Made by a program: the position numbers and the translations under genes
NCBI GenBank assembly: GCA_003028315.1
Contig: CP028150.1
Coordinates: 1,054,001-1,118,000 of the forward strand
Length of the DNA: 64,000 nt
Direction: 5' to 3'
Source: Neisseria mucosa
GTDB taxonomy: Bacteria; Pseudomonadota; Gammaproteobacteria; Burkholderiales; Neisseriaceae
In this document: positions 43,911 to 53,162 of the stretch, in pieces
How positions within the stretch are numbered: the first letter of the stretch is position 1
Layout of the letters: each line of letters starts with the position of its first letter
Notes under the pieces: generated by a model
Seen by the model: the letters and a program-made list of their open reading frames with translations, nothing else
What the model was told of the DNA's origin: nothing
Database searches by the model: none

Positions 43911-44825
43911 ATGACCGCCAAACCTGCCAAACGTCCCATCAACGGCGTCCTCCTGCTCGACAAGCCCGAAGGACTTTCCAGCAACACCACCCTGCAAAAA
44001 GCCCGCCGCCTCTACAACGCCGAAAAAGCGGGGCATACCGGCGTGCTCGATCCTTTGGCGACCGGACTTTTGCCCGTCTGCTTTGGCGAAGCGACCAAGT
44101 TCGCCCAATACCTGCTGGATGCCGACAAAGCCTACACCGCCACGCTGAAACTCGGCGAAGCCAGCAGCACGGGCGATGCCGAAGGCGAAATCATCGCTAC
44201 TGCCCGAGCCGATATTTCCTTAGCCGAATTTCAGACGGCATGCCAAGCCCTGACAGGCAACATCCGCCAAGTGCCGCCGATGTTTTCCGCCCTCAAACAC
44301 GAAGGCAAACCACTGTACGAATACGCCCGCAAAGGCATCGTCATCGAACGCAAACCGCGCGACATCACCATTTACGCCATCGATATTACCGAGTTTGACG
44401 CACCCAAAGCCGTCATCGACGTACGTTGCAGCAAAGGCACCTACATCCGCACCCTCAGCGAAGACATCGCCAAACACATCGGCACATTCGCCCACCTGAC
44501 CGCCCTGCGCCGCACCGAAACCGCCGGTTTCACCATCCGCGAAAGCCACACGCTCGACGCCTTGGCGGCATTCGACGAAACCGAACGCGACGCCCTGCTC
44601 CTGCCCTGCGACGTTTTAGTGCGGCACCTCCCCAAAATCGAACTGAACGACCGCGCCGTAGCCATGCTCAAATGCGGCCAACGCCCGCAGTTTACCGAGG
44701 ACATCTCCGCCAATCAGCCCATCCGCGTTTACGACAGAAGCGGAACATTTATCGGCTTGGTGGAATACCAAAAAGAAATCGGTCGCCTCAAAGCCCTGCG
44801 GCTGATGAATACGGCGAAAGAATGA
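43911..44825 (+). CDS. truB: tRNA pseudouridine-55 synthase
   Basis: TruB makes pseudouridine 55 in the T-loop of all tRNAs. The 304-residue protein has the motif GVLLLDKPEGLSSN, catalytic Asp47 in AGHTGVLDPLATGLLPVC, and a C-terminal PUA-like region. It starts with a 1-base gap after the small membrane gene and ends in an inverted-DUS terminator. Confidence 0.97.
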   Translation: MTAKPAKRPINGVLLLDKPEGLSSNTTLQKARRLYNAEKAGHTGVLDPLATGLLPVCFGEATKFAQYLLDADKAYTATLKLGEASSTGDAEGEIIATARADISLAEFQTACQALTGNIRQVPPMFSALKHEGKPLYEYARKGIVIERKPRDITIYAIDITEFDAPKAVIDVRCSKGTYIRTLSEDIAKHIGTFAHLTALRRTETAGFTIRESHTLDALAAFDETERDALLLPCDVLVRHLPKIELNDRAVAMLKCGQRPQFTEDISANQPIRVYDRSGTFIGLVEYQKEIGRLKALRLMNTAKE

Positions 44826-44853
44826 AGAATCTGATTCTTAAGTGAAAATATAG

Positions 44854-44892
44854 AAAAGGTCGTCTGAAATATAGTTTTCAGACGACCTTTTC
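44854..44892 (+). terminator. Inverted-DUS terminator of truB
   Basis: AAAAGGTCGTCTGAAA and TTTTCAGACGACCTTTT, about 30 bases past the stop. Confidence 0.88.
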
Positions 44893-44944
44893 AGTTGAAT
44901 TTCTTAAAATATTGGCAGATTTGAAACAACCGTTCTAGCCCCAT

Positions 44945-44993
44945 GAAAAAAGTCGTCTGAAAACCTGTCATACCCGTTTTCAGACGACTTTTC
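44945..44993 (-). terminator. Inverted-DUS terminator of pcnB
   Basis: AAAAAGTCGTCTGAAAAC and GTTTTCAGACGACTTTTC, 12 bases beyond the pcnB stop. Confidence 0.88.
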
Positions 44994-45004
44994 GACTATT
45001 ATCT

Positions 45005-46348
45005 CTATTGCCCTTGTTCCGTTTTCTTTTTGCGCGGACGGCGGCGGCGTTTCTTTTTCACACCTTCGTTGCCCTGCGCACGAGCATGGTTTGTCGTCAT
45101 TTCATTGCGCAAACCTTCATCGGCATGCTGGAAACTGTTCCACCATTCGACCGTTTGGCGGTCAATCTCGCCCACTTCGCCGCGCAACACCAGAAAGTCG
45201 TAAGCAGCCCGGAAACGCTGCTGCGCGAGCAGGCGGTGCGGACGGGCGCCGCGCATCTGTTCGAATTGCGGTTGGAACTGCCAGATTTCCCGCATGGTCG
45301 CGGCAAAACGCTGCGGCACGCCCCAACCTTTTTCAACATCGCTCCGCAGGGATTCGATAGCGTCTGTCAGAGCAGGCGCAGGCTTTTGCCCCTGTGCCAG
45401 ATTCCGTTGCCAGCGTCGGTTGACATCCGGCCACAATACGGCAGCCAAGACGAAGCCGACTGAAACCGATTTGTCCTGACGCAGCCGCTCGTCAGTGTTT
45501 TTCAGTGCAAGCGAAATAATGCGGTTTTCAGGCTTTTCCGCCGATTTTAACGCAGTCAAAAGCGGATGGATGTCGTCTGAAACACCCAAGCTGTTAAGTT
45601 TTTTCAAACATTCCCGCGCATGGCCGGAAAACAGCAGCTTCATGATTTCGTCAAACAGGCGGGCGACAGGTTCGTGTTTCAGATGACCAGCATACTCCGG
45701 AATCGGAGCGGCAGTGGATTCTTCCACCGAAAAGCCAAGTTTGCCCGACAAGCGTACGGCGCGCAGGATACGGACAGGATCTTCACGATACCGCTCCGCA
45801 GCATCGCCTATCATAACCAGGCTTCTGTCGGCTATATCGTTGACGCCGTTATGGAAATCCAAAATTTCTTCGCGTATCGGATCGTAATACAACGCATTGC
45901 AGGTAAAGTCTCGGCGCATCGCATCTTCTTCTATGCTGCCATAAGTGTTGTCTTTCATAATCCTGCCGTGCGCGTTTTGCTGCACCTTGCCGCCGCCGCG
46001 GAATGTCGTTACTTCTATGGTTTCCGGACCTGTCATGACATGGACGATTTGAAAACGCCTGCCGATGATGCGGCTGCGGCGGAAAATTTTTCTCACCTGC
46101 TCCGGCGTAGCATCGGTGGCGACATCGAAGTCTTTAGGCTCTACACCCAACAGCATATCCCTGACCGCCCCACCTACGATATAGGCTTTGAATCCTTCCT
46201 CTTGCAAACGTTTGACGGTTTTTTCCGCTGCAAAACTGATCATATCCGCGCTGATACGGTATTCTTCAGCGGGGATGATTTCTTTGCGAACCTCGGTTTG
46301 CCTGCTCTGTCTGCCGGACAAAACTTTGTTCAGCCATTTTTTCAACAT
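45005..46348 (-). CDS. pcnB: Poly(A) polymerase I
   Basis: PcnB adds poly(A) tails that mark RNA for decay. I prefer the ATG at 46348 (447 residues, MLKKWLNKVLSGRQS) to one 69 bases upstream, because the extension is unlike the family. The nucleotidyltransferase motif is AYIVGGAVRDMLLGVEPKDFDVATDATPEQV with Asp73 and Asp75, followed by RRFQIVHVM and the RNA-binding domain DIADRSLVMIGDAAERYREDPVRILRAVRLSGKLGF. The C-terminal tail is very basic (KKKRRRRPRKKKTEQ). Confidence 0.95.
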   Translation of the reverse strand: MLKKWLNKVLSGRQSRQTEVRKEIIPAEEYRISADMISFAAEKTVKRLQEEGFKAYIVGGAVRDMLLGVEPKDFDVATDATPEQVRKIFRRSRIIGRRFQIVHVMTGPETIEVTTFRGGGKVQQNAHGRIMKDNTYGSIEEDAMRRDFTCNALYYDPIREEILDFHNGVNDIADRSLVMIGDAAERYREDPVRILRAVRLSGKLGFSVEESTAAPIPEYAGHLKHEPVARLFDEIMKLLFSGHARECLKKLNSLGVSDDIHPLLTALKSAEKPENRIISLALKNTDERLRQDKSVSVGFVLAAVLWPDVNRRWQRNLAQGQKPAPALTDAIESLRSDVEKGWGVPQRFAATMREIWQFQPQFEQMRGARPHRLLAQQRFRAAYDFLVLRGEVGEIDRQTVEWWNSFQHADEGLRNEMTTNHARAQGNEGVKKKRRRRPRKKKTEQGQ

Positions 46349-46523
46349 ATTCCTGATACTCTTTCTTGTTATCCTTCCGCCTGCAAACGGAAGCCACCGA
46401 TGCGGGCGGGGCGTCATTATACCTTAAGTTGCGCTAACCTACGTCGTCTGAAGCCTCGCAGCCTCCGGCTGGCAGGCTCAGCGGTTTTAAATTACAATGA
46501 ACCAAACTTATCCTTCCTGTCCG

Positions 46524-46892
46524 ATGATGAAAAAAACCAACGTATTATCCTTATTCCTCGTCCTTGCCGCGACCGCCTGTTCAGACGGGTCTTCCGACAG
46601 CGTTACCGACAAATTCAAAAGCGAATTCCGCAAAGGTTTTGTCGAAGGCGCAACGGAGCAATGCGTTGCCAAAGTACCGAAAACAAGCCTGCTTTCGGAA
46701 GAAACCGTACTTCAAGTCTGTACCTGCACTGCTGAAAAAATGGCAGACCGCATTTCGGTGGAAGATATGTCTGCCATCCTGTCGGGCAATATCAGTGAAA
46801 ACGTCAAAGAACAAATCAAACAGAGCACCACGGACTGTTTGAAAGAAACCGTCGGATTGGACGGCAAGCGCGCCGCTTCGGATAGCAAATAA
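46524..46892 (+). CDS. Small lipoprotein, unknown
   Basis: From the ATG at 46524 the product has 122 residues with a signal peptide (KKTNVLSLFLVLAATAC). A lipobox-like ATAC is followed by Ser/Asp, so it is probably a lipoprotein. The mature part has four cysteines (EQCVAKVP, VCTCTAEKMAD, TDCLKE) that could form disulfides in the periplasm. No family is recognised. An upstream in-frame ATG at 46497 would add nine residues before the signal peptide. fbp follows about 70 bases later. Confidence 0.75.
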   Translation: MMKKTNVLSLFLVLAATACSDGSSDSVTDKFKSEFRKGFVEGATEQCVAKVPKTSLLSEETVLQVCTCTAEKMADRISVEDMSAILSGNISENVKEQIKQSTTDCLKETVGLDGKRAASDSK

Positions 46893-46964
46893 GCCCCCTT
46901 CTTCAAACCTCGTCTGAACCTTCTTCGGACGTTTTTCAAAATCATTCAAGAAATCGAGTTTGAC

Positions 46965-47939
46965 ATGACCACATTCGCGCAATTCCTTCCGGAACATTTA
47001 CATCAAAACGCCCTGCCCGAACAATTAGGCAGCGTATTGGAATCCGTCATCTCCGCCTGCAGCGAAATCAGCGGAAAAGTCCGCCTCGGCGCACTTTCAG
47101 GCGTTTTGGGTATGGCAGGTACAGGCAACATCCAAGGTGAAGACCAAAAAAAACTCGACGTTATCGCCAACGATATTCTTATCCGTATCTTAAAAGACAA
47201 TCCGTCTGTTGCCGGTTTGGCAAGCGAAGAGGAAGACACTTTTGTCACCGCCCATCCTGACGGACGCTATTTGGTTTTATTCGACCCGCTGGACGGCTCG
47301 TCCAACATTGATGTCAACATCTCCGTCGGCACAATTTTTTCCATTTTGGAGAAACCCGAAGGCGATTTGGAAACGGCGTCATTTTTGCAAAAAGGCCGAG
47401 ATCAAGTTGCCGCAGGTTATGTTTTATACGGCCCGCAAACCCAACTGGTCTTGACCGTCGGACACGGTGTTTCCGTCTTTACTTTGGACGAGGACGGCAA
47501 TTTTGTGATGACCAATGAAAATCCGCGCGTCCCCGAAACCACCAAAGAATTTGCCATCAATATGTCCAACCGCCGCCATTGGCTGCCGCCCGTCCAACGT
47601 TATATCGACGAATTGCTGGCAGGTGAAACCGACAGTCGCGGTAAAAACTACAATATGCGCTGGGTTGCCAGCATGGTTGCCGAAATCCACCGCATCCTGA
47701 TGCGCGGCGGCGTGTTCATGTACCCTCAAGACAAACGCGATCTCTCCAAACCGGGCAAACTGCGCCTGATGTACGAAGCCAACCCGATGAGCCTGATTTT
47801 GGAACAGGCAGGCGGCGCAGCTTTCGACGGACAGACCGACATGCTGGATGTCAAGCCGGTCGGATTGCACCAACGCGTCGCCGTCTTCATGGGCAGCAAA
47901 GAAGAAGTGGACTATATCCGCAAACTTCATCAAGCCTGA
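46965..47939 (+). CDS. fbp: Fructose-1,6-bisphosphatase class 1
   Basis: The 324-residue gluconeogenic enzyme has the metal site LASEEEDTFV, DPLDGSSNIDVNISVGTIFS (the Asp-Pro-x-Asp-Gly-Ser signature), RYVASMVAE-like RWVASMVAEIHRIL and the substrate-binding GKLRLMYEANPMSLILEQAGG. It looks complete and is ended by an inverted-DUS terminator. Confidence 0.97.
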   Translation: MTTFAQFLPEHLHQNALPEQLGSVLESVISACSEISGKVRLGALSGVLGMAGTGNIQGEDQKKLDVIANDILIRILKDNPSVAGLASEEEDTFVTAHPDGRYLVLFDPLDGSSNIDVNISVGTIFSILEKPEGDLETASFLQKGRDQVAAGYVLYGPQTQLVLTVGHGVSVFTLDEDGNFVMTNENPRVPETTKEFAINMSNRRHWLPPVQRYIDELLAGETDSRGKNYNMRWVASMVAEIHRILMRGGVFMYPQDKRDLSKPGKLRLMYEANPMSLILEQAGGAAFDGQTDMLDVKPVGLHQRVAVFMGSKEEVDYIRKLHQA

Positions 47940-47960
47940 CAGGTGTAAAAATTAAATGTA

Positions 47961-48005
47961 AAAAGGTCGTCTGAAATTACCGTGTATGTTTCAGACGACC
48001 TTTTC
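47961..48005 (+). terminator. Inverted-DUS terminator of fbp
   Basis: AAAAGGTCGTCTGAAA and TTTCAGACGACCTTTT, 20 bases past the fbp stop. Confidence 0.9.
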
Positions 48006-48361
48006 CCAATATTCTGAAAATTGGAATGACCAGATAAAAAAATACCTCCTTACCTTGCTTCCGATTATCCATGCTTTATGTGAATTCCGCTGTGGATATA
48101 TCAAATTAATAATTGATATAAAAGAAGAAAATATAATTGATTAAAAAACAGGCAGATAAAATTCCCAAAAAATAAGCAGAATTTGTCAAGCCTTTGCTGA
48201 CCGCCGACTAGAATTTTTTTGCCCCCGTTTTTCAAACGCGTTACACTTCCTCCTCGTCTGTTTTCAGACGACGTTTCACTCCAACCGTGCCGCTGCCGTC
48301 ATTGCGCCGGCAGTCAGGCAGTCAGCGTCATTGCGCCGCTGTAAATACGAAAGAACACACT
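48006..48361. other. Upstream region of bioB
   Basis: About 355 bases, AT-rich in the first half, with one TTTTCAGACGACG at about 48260. No gene is supported. No BirA-operator-like palindrome was recognised by eye. Confidence 0.5.
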
Positions 48362-49414
48362 ATGACCATCTCTCCCGTCGCCTTGCGCCGTAAGACCGAG
48401 CGCAAGCCGCATCCGACCGCGCGCTATTGGAAAAAATGCGATGTCGAAGCCCTGTTCGGACTTCCCTTCCTCGACCTCGTTTACCAAGCCGCCGAAATCC
48501 ACCGCCAAAATTTCAACCCGCGCGAAATCCAGCTTTCCACCCTGTTGTCCATCAAAACCGGCGGTTGCCCCGAAGACTGCGCCTACTGCCCGCAATCGGC
48601 GCACCACAACACCAATCTGGGCAAAGAGCAGATGATGGATGTGGACGAAATCGTCGAAAAAGCCAAAATCGCCAAATCGCGCGGCGCAAGCCGTTTCTGC
48701 ATGGGCGCGGCATGGCGCGGCCCCAAACCGAAAGACGTGGAGACGGTTTCCGCAATCATCAAAGCCGTGAAGGGTTTGGGCATGGAAACCTGCGGCACCT
48801 TTGGTATGCTCGAAGACGGTATGGCGGAAGACTTCAAAAAAGCAGGTTTGGATTACTACAACCACAACCTCGATACCGACCCCGACCGCTACAACGACAT
48901 CATCCATACCCGCAAACACGAAGACCGCATGGACACCTTGGGCAAAGTTCGCAACGCCGGTTTGAAAGTCTGCTGCGGCGGCATCGTCGGCATGAACGAG
49001 ACCCGCGCCGAGCGTGCCGGACTGATTGCCAGCCTCGCCAACCTCGACCCGCAGCCCGAAAGCGTACCGATTAACCAGTTGGTTAAAGTGGAAGGCACGC
49101 CGCTTGCCGATGCCGAAGATTTGGATTGGACGGAGTTCGTCCGTACCATCGCCGTGGCGCGGATTACCATGCCGCACAGCTATGTCCGCCTTTCCGCCGG
49201 ACGCTCGAGTATGCCCGAATCCATGCAGGCAATGTGTTTCATGGCGGGTGCGAACTCGATTTTCTACGGCGACAAGCTCTTAACCACCGAAAACCCCGAC
49301 GAAGACGGCGACCGCCTGCTGATGGAAAAGCTGGATTTGTATCCGCTGCGGTTTGAGTTGGAAGAAGAATACGAAGCGGCGCAGGAAACGCCCAAGATTA
49401 AGGTCGATTATTAA
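48362..49414 (+). CDS. bioB: Biotin synthase
   Basis: BioB is a radical SAM enzyme that inserts sulfur into dethiobiotin. I choose the ATG at 48362 (350 residues). The radical SAM cluster is Cys69, Cys73 and Cys76 (GGCPEDCAYCPQSAHHNT). The [2Fe-2S] ligands fall in SRFCMGAAWRGP, ETCGTFGML and KVCCGGIVGM, with Arg in RITMPHSYVRLSAGRSSM. No other bio gene is in the window. Confidence 0.97.
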   Translation: MTISPVALRRKTERKPHPTARYWKKCDVEALFGLPFLDLVYQAAEIHRQNFNPREIQLSTLLSIKTGGCPEDCAYCPQSAHHNTNLGKEQMMDVDEIVEKAKIAKSRGASRFCMGAAWRGPKPKDVETVSAIIKAVKGLGMETCGTFGMLEDGMAEDFKKAGLDYYNHNLDTDPDRYNDIIHTRKHEDRMDTLGKVRNAGLKVCCGGIVGMNETRAERAGLIASLANLDPQPESVPINQLVKVEGTPLADAEDLDWTEFVRTIAVARITMPHSYVRLSAGRSSMPESMQAMCFMAGANSIFYGDKLLTTENPDEDGDRLLMEKLDLYPLRFELEEEYEAAQETPKIKVDY

Positions 49415-49431
49415 TCCTTCCACAAAAACAC

Positions 49432-49497
49432 AAGGTCGCCTGAAAACGGGTATCAACGTTTCATTTCGTTGAAACAGATTTTCAGACGACCTTTTTT
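49432..49497 (+). terminator. Inverted-DUS terminator of bioB
   Basis: AAGGTCGCCTGAAAAC (one variant base) and TTTTCAGACGACCTTTTTT with a nested AACGTTTCATTTCGTTGAAAC stem in the loop. Confidence 0.85.
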
Positions 49498-49779
49498 GTA
49501 GAGATGAAAATAAGATTCAAGCATTATGCCACCTTGTTTGCCTCCCATCTATTCCATTATAATTCGCCCTTGAAAAAACCTTCGTTTTTCTGTGGAATCG
49601 CTCTCTAAAAAAGAGCAAGTTTTTCCTAGATTCCCGCAAAACGATACAAAGGTCGTCTGAAAGCATCATTCAATGAAGCGATGTTTTCAGACGGCCTTTT
49701 TGAACACGCAGACAGGCAGATTCAAACAAAAACATTACCGTCTCTCGCCATTCCATCCGCACTTCCAATACACCGCATC
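49498..49779. other. Leader region of the yddG-like gene
   Basis: About 280 bases without a supported gene. An inverted DUS pair at 49648-49701 has one mucosa-type arm (GGTCGTCTGAA) and one meningococcal-core-type arm (GGCCGTCTGAA on the other strand). Confidence 0.6.
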
Positions 49780-50688
49780 ATGTTCCGTCTTACCGCCTAT
49801 CCCATCTCCCCGAAACAGGCCACCTTCATCGGCCTTTTCGCCGTCTGTTTTTGGAGTTCCGTTATCGGGTTAATCCGTACCTTGAGCCTGCACATGGGGG
49901 CGGTAGGCGGCGCAGCAGTCATGTACAGCCTTGCCACGATATTGCTGCTGCTGATTTTCGGCAAACCCGATTTGCGCCGCTTCAGCCGGAATTACCTTTT
50001 TTGGGCAGGTATCTTTTTTGTCGGCTGCGAATTGTGCCTGTCCCTTTCCATCGGATATGCGGACAACGCCAGACAAACCGTCGAAATCGGCATGGTCAAT
50101 TATTTATGGCCGACTTTTACCATCATCGGCGCTGTCTGGTTTAACAAACAGCCGGCAAAATGGTGGATCGCCATAGGCTTTGCACTATCCTTCATCGGCA
50201 TTGCCATTGTCTTGGGCGGGGAAGGCGGATTGTCCCCAGCCCATATTTACCGCAATGTCCTCGCCAATCCCGCAGGCTATATCATGGCGCTCTTGGACGC
50301 GCTGTTTTGGGCGGCATATTGCACACTGACCGCGCGGGTTAAGGCGCAGGGTAATGCCGTCGGCTTTTTCTTTTTCCTCGTTTCCTGCGTTCTGTGGGCA
50401 AAATATTTTGCAGGCAGCTACGGCAGCCTCAATTTCGATACCGAATCAGTCTTATATGCGCTTGCTGCCGCATCCTGTATGGGTTTGGGCTATGCAGTGT
50501 GGAACATCGGCATCTCGCGCGGCAACATGACCGTTTTGGCAGGAGCATCTTATTTTATCCCCGTTTTCTCCGCCCTGATTTCATCCTTCCTGCTCGACGC
50601 ACCGCTTCCTACGGAATTTTGGCAAGGTGCGGCGATGGTATGCATCGGATCGGCCGTATGCTGGTTGGCAACACAAAAGAAAGCATGA
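49780..50688 (+). CDS. yddG: YddG-type aromatic amino acid exporter (DMT family)
   Basis: I use the ATG at 49780 (302 residues). The product has ten hydrophobic helices of the drug/metabolite transporter fold: ATFIGLFAVCFWSSVIGLIRTLS first, the ELCLSLSIGYADNARQTVEIGMVNYLWPTFTI region typical of YddG, and GNMTVLAGASYFIPVFSALISSFLL. YddG homologues export aromatic amino acids and related compounds, so the substrate here is inferred. The longer frame upstream includes a DUS hairpin and is not credible. Confidence 0.85.
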   Translation: MFRLTAYPISPKQATFIGLFAVCFWSSVIGLIRTLSLHMGAVGGAAVMYSLATILLLLIFGKPDLRRFSRNYLFWAGIFFVGCELCLSLSIGYADNARQTVEIGMVNYLWPTFTIIGAVWFNKQPAKWWIAIGFALSFIGIAIVLGGEGGLSPAHIYRNVLANPAGYIMALLDALFWAAYCTLTARVKAQGNAVGFFFFLVSCVLWAKYFAGSYGSLNFDTESVLYALAAASCMGLGYAVWNIGISRGNMTVLAGASYFIPVFSALISSFLLDAPLPTEFWQGAAMVCIGSAVCWLATQKKA

Positions 50689-50778
50689 CCGCACCTCTAA
50701 ATCATAGAAATAAGATTTTCGGTTGAAACATATACCGATAAAAGCGTAACCGCCCCCGACTGTATCATATCTCAACAC

Positions 50779-50840
50779 AACGTCGTCTGAAAACCGACAT
50801 GGCAGGTTTTGCTCAAGCCGGTTTTCAGACGACGTTTTTC
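50779..50840. terminator. Inverted-DUS terminator between yddG-like gene and sbp
   Basis: AACGTCGTCTGAAAACC and GGTTTTCAGACGACGTTTTT with a loop containing a further CGGCTTG-like stem. The genes converge here, and the first DUS base is C rather than G. Confidence 0.85.
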
Positions 50841-50856
50841 TTATCAAAGTACCAAC

Positions 50857-51900
50857 TTATCTTTTGGGCGACAGTTTATCGACCAAACCGCCGTCAGCGA
50901 AGAATTTTTTCATGATTTCATCCCATGTACCGAATTTTTCGTTGGGGCTGAAGGTTTCGATTTCGGGGAAATCTGCTTTGTGTGCGGCGAAGACTTCGGC
51001 ATTGCGCGGACGCAGGTAGAGTTTGGCGGCAAGCTCCTGCGCGGGTTTGCTCCATAGATATTCCAAATATTCCTTAGCGGCTTCCTGCGTACCTTTCTTG
51101 TCGGCAACGCTGTCCACAACGGCAACAGGGGTTTCAGACAGAATGGTATAGCTCGGATAAACGATTTCAAACTGATCTTGGGTCAGTTTTTTACTGACGT
51201 GATTCGCCTCGTTTTCAAAGGTAACCAAAACGTCGCCGATATTGCGCTGACTGAATGTTGTCGTGGCGGCACGTCCGCCGTTTTCAAACACAGGCGTGTT
51301 TTTCAGGACGGAAGCGGCAAATTCCTGCGCTTTGGCTTCATCGCCGTTGTTGGCTTTCAAACCGTAAGCGTATGCGCCAAGGAAAGCATAGCGGCCATTG
51401 CCGGAAGTTTTCGGGTTGGCAAGTACGATTTTGACACCGTCTTTCGCCAAGTCGTTCCAGTCTTTGATTTGTTTGGGATTGCCTTTGCGGACAAGGAAAA
51501 CGGTTACGCTGGTATAGGGAACGGCATTGTCCGGCAGACGTTTTGCCCAATCGGGTTTAATCAGCCCTTTTTGAGCCAACAAATCGATGTCAGAAGTCTG
51601 GTTCATGGTAACGACATCCGCCGCCAGGCCGTTGGCAACAGACAATGCCTGCTTGCTGGAACCGCCGTGCGACTGTTGAATGTCTATGTCTGCGCCCTTG
51701 TGTTTGCTTTGATATTCTTTGACAAACAAAGGGTTGTATTCCTTATAAAAATCTCGTGCCACATCATAAGAAACATTCAACAGTTTGACACCTTTGCCGT
51801 CTGCCGCAGGAGAAGACGGTGAAGCGGTGTTTTGTTCGGATTGCGGCGAGCATGCCGCTAAAACGGCGGCGGCGAAAAGGGCGGTTGTGCGGACAGTCAT
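50857..51900 (-). CDS. sbp: Sulfate/thiosulfate-binding lipoprotein
   Basis: The ATG at 51900 gives 347 residues beginning with a signal peptide and lipobox (ALFAAAVLAACSPQS). The mature protein is a type of sulfate-binding protein: LLNVSYDVARDFYKEYNPLFV, QSHGGSSKQALSVANGLAADVVTMNQTSDIDLL, NPKTSGNGRYAFLGAYAYGL and ETPVAVVDSVADKKGTQEAA. It delivers sulfate or thiosulfate to an ABC permease that is not in the window. Confidence 0.93.
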   Translation of the reverse strand: MTVRTTALFAAAVLAACSPQSEQNTASPSSPAADGKGVKLLNVSYDVARDFYKEYNPLFVKEYQSKHKGADIDIQQSHGGSSKQALSVANGLAADVVTMNQTSDIDLLAQKGLIKPDWAKRLPDNAVPYTSVTVFLVRKGNPKQIKDWNDLAKDGVKIVLANPKTSGNGRYAFLGAYAYGLKANNGDEAKAQEFAASVLKNTPVFENGGRAATTTFSQRNIGDVLVTFENEANHVSKKLTQDQFEIVYPSYTILSETPVAVVDSVADKKGTQEAAKEYLEYLWSKPAQELAAKLYLRPRNAEVFAAHKADFPEIETFSPNEKFGTWDEIMKKFFADGGLVDKLSPKR

Positions 51901-52133
51901 TTTGTTCTCCAAATATTTGACAGGCACACTTTATACCGACGTTTCAGACGACGGAAATAATGTTTGCTTTCGGGTTTAGCGATTTTGGTTATAAACCCCA
52001 AACTTCGGCCAATGCCCGATGATTTCATATCGATTGGGAATTTAAAGCACTCGGAAGTTTTTCTGCACGATATACTTTCCGATCGTATCGGCTTCTTCCA
52101 TATTGCAGGACTTTATTCCATATCCAATCTCAA
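51901..52133. other. Intergenic stretch upstream of sbp
   Basis: No gene supported. It carries a TTTCAGACGACGG uptake sequence near 51940 and the presumed sbp promoter, which I cannot place. Confidence 0.5.
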
Positions 52134-52199
52134 AAACAACGTCGTCTGAAAACAGGCAGAGCAGACTTTGCTAAAGCCATATTTTCAGACGACGTTTTT
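52134..52199 (-). terminator. Inverted-DUS terminator of nnrE
   Basis: AACGTCGTCTGAAAAC and TTTTCAGACGACGTTTTT flank a loop of about 30 bases just past the nnrE stop. Confidence 0.85.
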
Positions 52200-52218
52200 A
52201 TCTAAACCCAGAAGAGGG

Positions 52219-52848
52219 CTACTCTATCCCAATATCCAAACACACGGTTTCGCCGCAATATGCTTTGCCTGCGTCAGTCATATGCGCGGGTTTGTAGGCG
52301 GCGAAGGCGTAAGTCAGGTCGGCGCGGAAGGTGTCTTTGTCTGCTTCGCCGGTGTCGCAGTTCAGCCCGGTCGGGACGTCTAACGCAATTTTGAAGCCGT
52401 CGACTTGATTCAGCAGGCGGCAGACGGCGGCAGCTGTTTCGGGCAATGCGCCGCTGAAACCTGTCCCGAAAATGCCTTCGATAACGAGGTCGTAACCTGT
52501 TTTCAGACGACCTTCCAGTTCATCGGATCGGATAAAGCTGACGCCGTCCGAATGGTTCAAACGCTCGCGGTTCAACTGCGCCAGCGGCGACAGTTTGTCT
52601 CCCAAGACGAAGACGACATCTACTTGCCAATCCCGCTCCGACAACACGCGCGCGATGACCAAACCGTCGCCGCCGTTGTTACCCTTGCCGCAAACGATTA
52701 ACGCGCGCCCTGCTTTGGGGAAACGGCGCAGCAAATCCGCGGCGGCGGCTTGTCCCGCGTTTTCCATCAGTTGCTCGAAAGTCGTGCCTTTATCGACTGC
52801 CATTTGCTCGTGTTCGCGCATTTCTGCGGCGGTGTAGATTTTCATCAT
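52219..52848 (-). CDS. nnrE: NAD(P)H-hydrate epimerase
   Basis: This YjeF N-terminal-type enzyme (209 residues) interconverts the R and S forms of hydrated NAD(P)H so the dehydratase can repair both. Motifs are TFEQLMENAGQAAA, VCGKGNNGGDGLVIARVL (nucleotide binding), IEGIFGTGFSGAL and ALDVPTGLNCDTGE. In E. coli this domain is fused to the dehydratase, whereas here the dehydratase (nnrD) is a separate gene 10 kb away. An uptake sequence lies in frame near 52505. Confidence 0.93.
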   Translation of the reverse strand: MMKIYTAAEMREHEQMAVDKGTTFEQLMENAGQAAAADLLRRFPKAGRALIVCGKGNNGGDGLVIARVLSERDWQVDVVFVLGDKLSPLAQLNRERLNHSDGVSFIRSDELEGRLKTGYDLVIEGIFGTGFSGALPETAAAVCRLLNQVDGFKIALDVPTGLNCDTGEADKDTFRADLTYAFAAYKPAHMTDAGKAYCGETVCLDIGIE

Positions 52849-53162
52849 TCGCTCCTTTTCTCTTTACTGCCTATCAAACATCCAAATGCAAACCTTATCA
52901 ATAGCCCTTCCCGACTTTCACAACGAATCATTCGCTTTCTTTGATTTGTCGCAATATGTCGTCTGAAAATAAGGAACTTGGTCGCTTTGTATTTGATTTT
53001 TATGTTAACAAGATTTATTATCATAATAAAACAAAGTGATAAACAATCAAAACTACTTCTTTTGCGGGGACGGGCGTTGGGATATGCCTCTGGCTACCCT
53101 GTGTCTGATTCGTCTTTACTTGCCGTCTCTTTTTTCAATCGACAACGAAAGTAAAACACACT
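52849..53162. other. Divergent nnrE-feoA control region
   Basis: About 314 bases without a gene. It holds a GTCGTCTGAAAA near 52960 and a perfect AT-rich palindrome at 53014-53030 that is the best candidate operator for feoA. Confidence 0.6.
53014..53030. promoter_or_regulatory. 17-bp AT palindrome upstream of feoA (possible Fur or FNR-type operator)
   Basis: TTTATTATCATAATAAA is a perfect inverted repeat about a central C, 133 bases before feoA. Its composition resembles Fur boxes (GATAATGATAATCATTATC) only partly, so the regulator is inferred. Confidence 0.4.

Noticed and set aside
45620..46735. 371-codon plus-strand frame across the pcnB start
   Set aside because: Antisense to pcnB and then overlapping the lipoprotein gene in a wrong frame.
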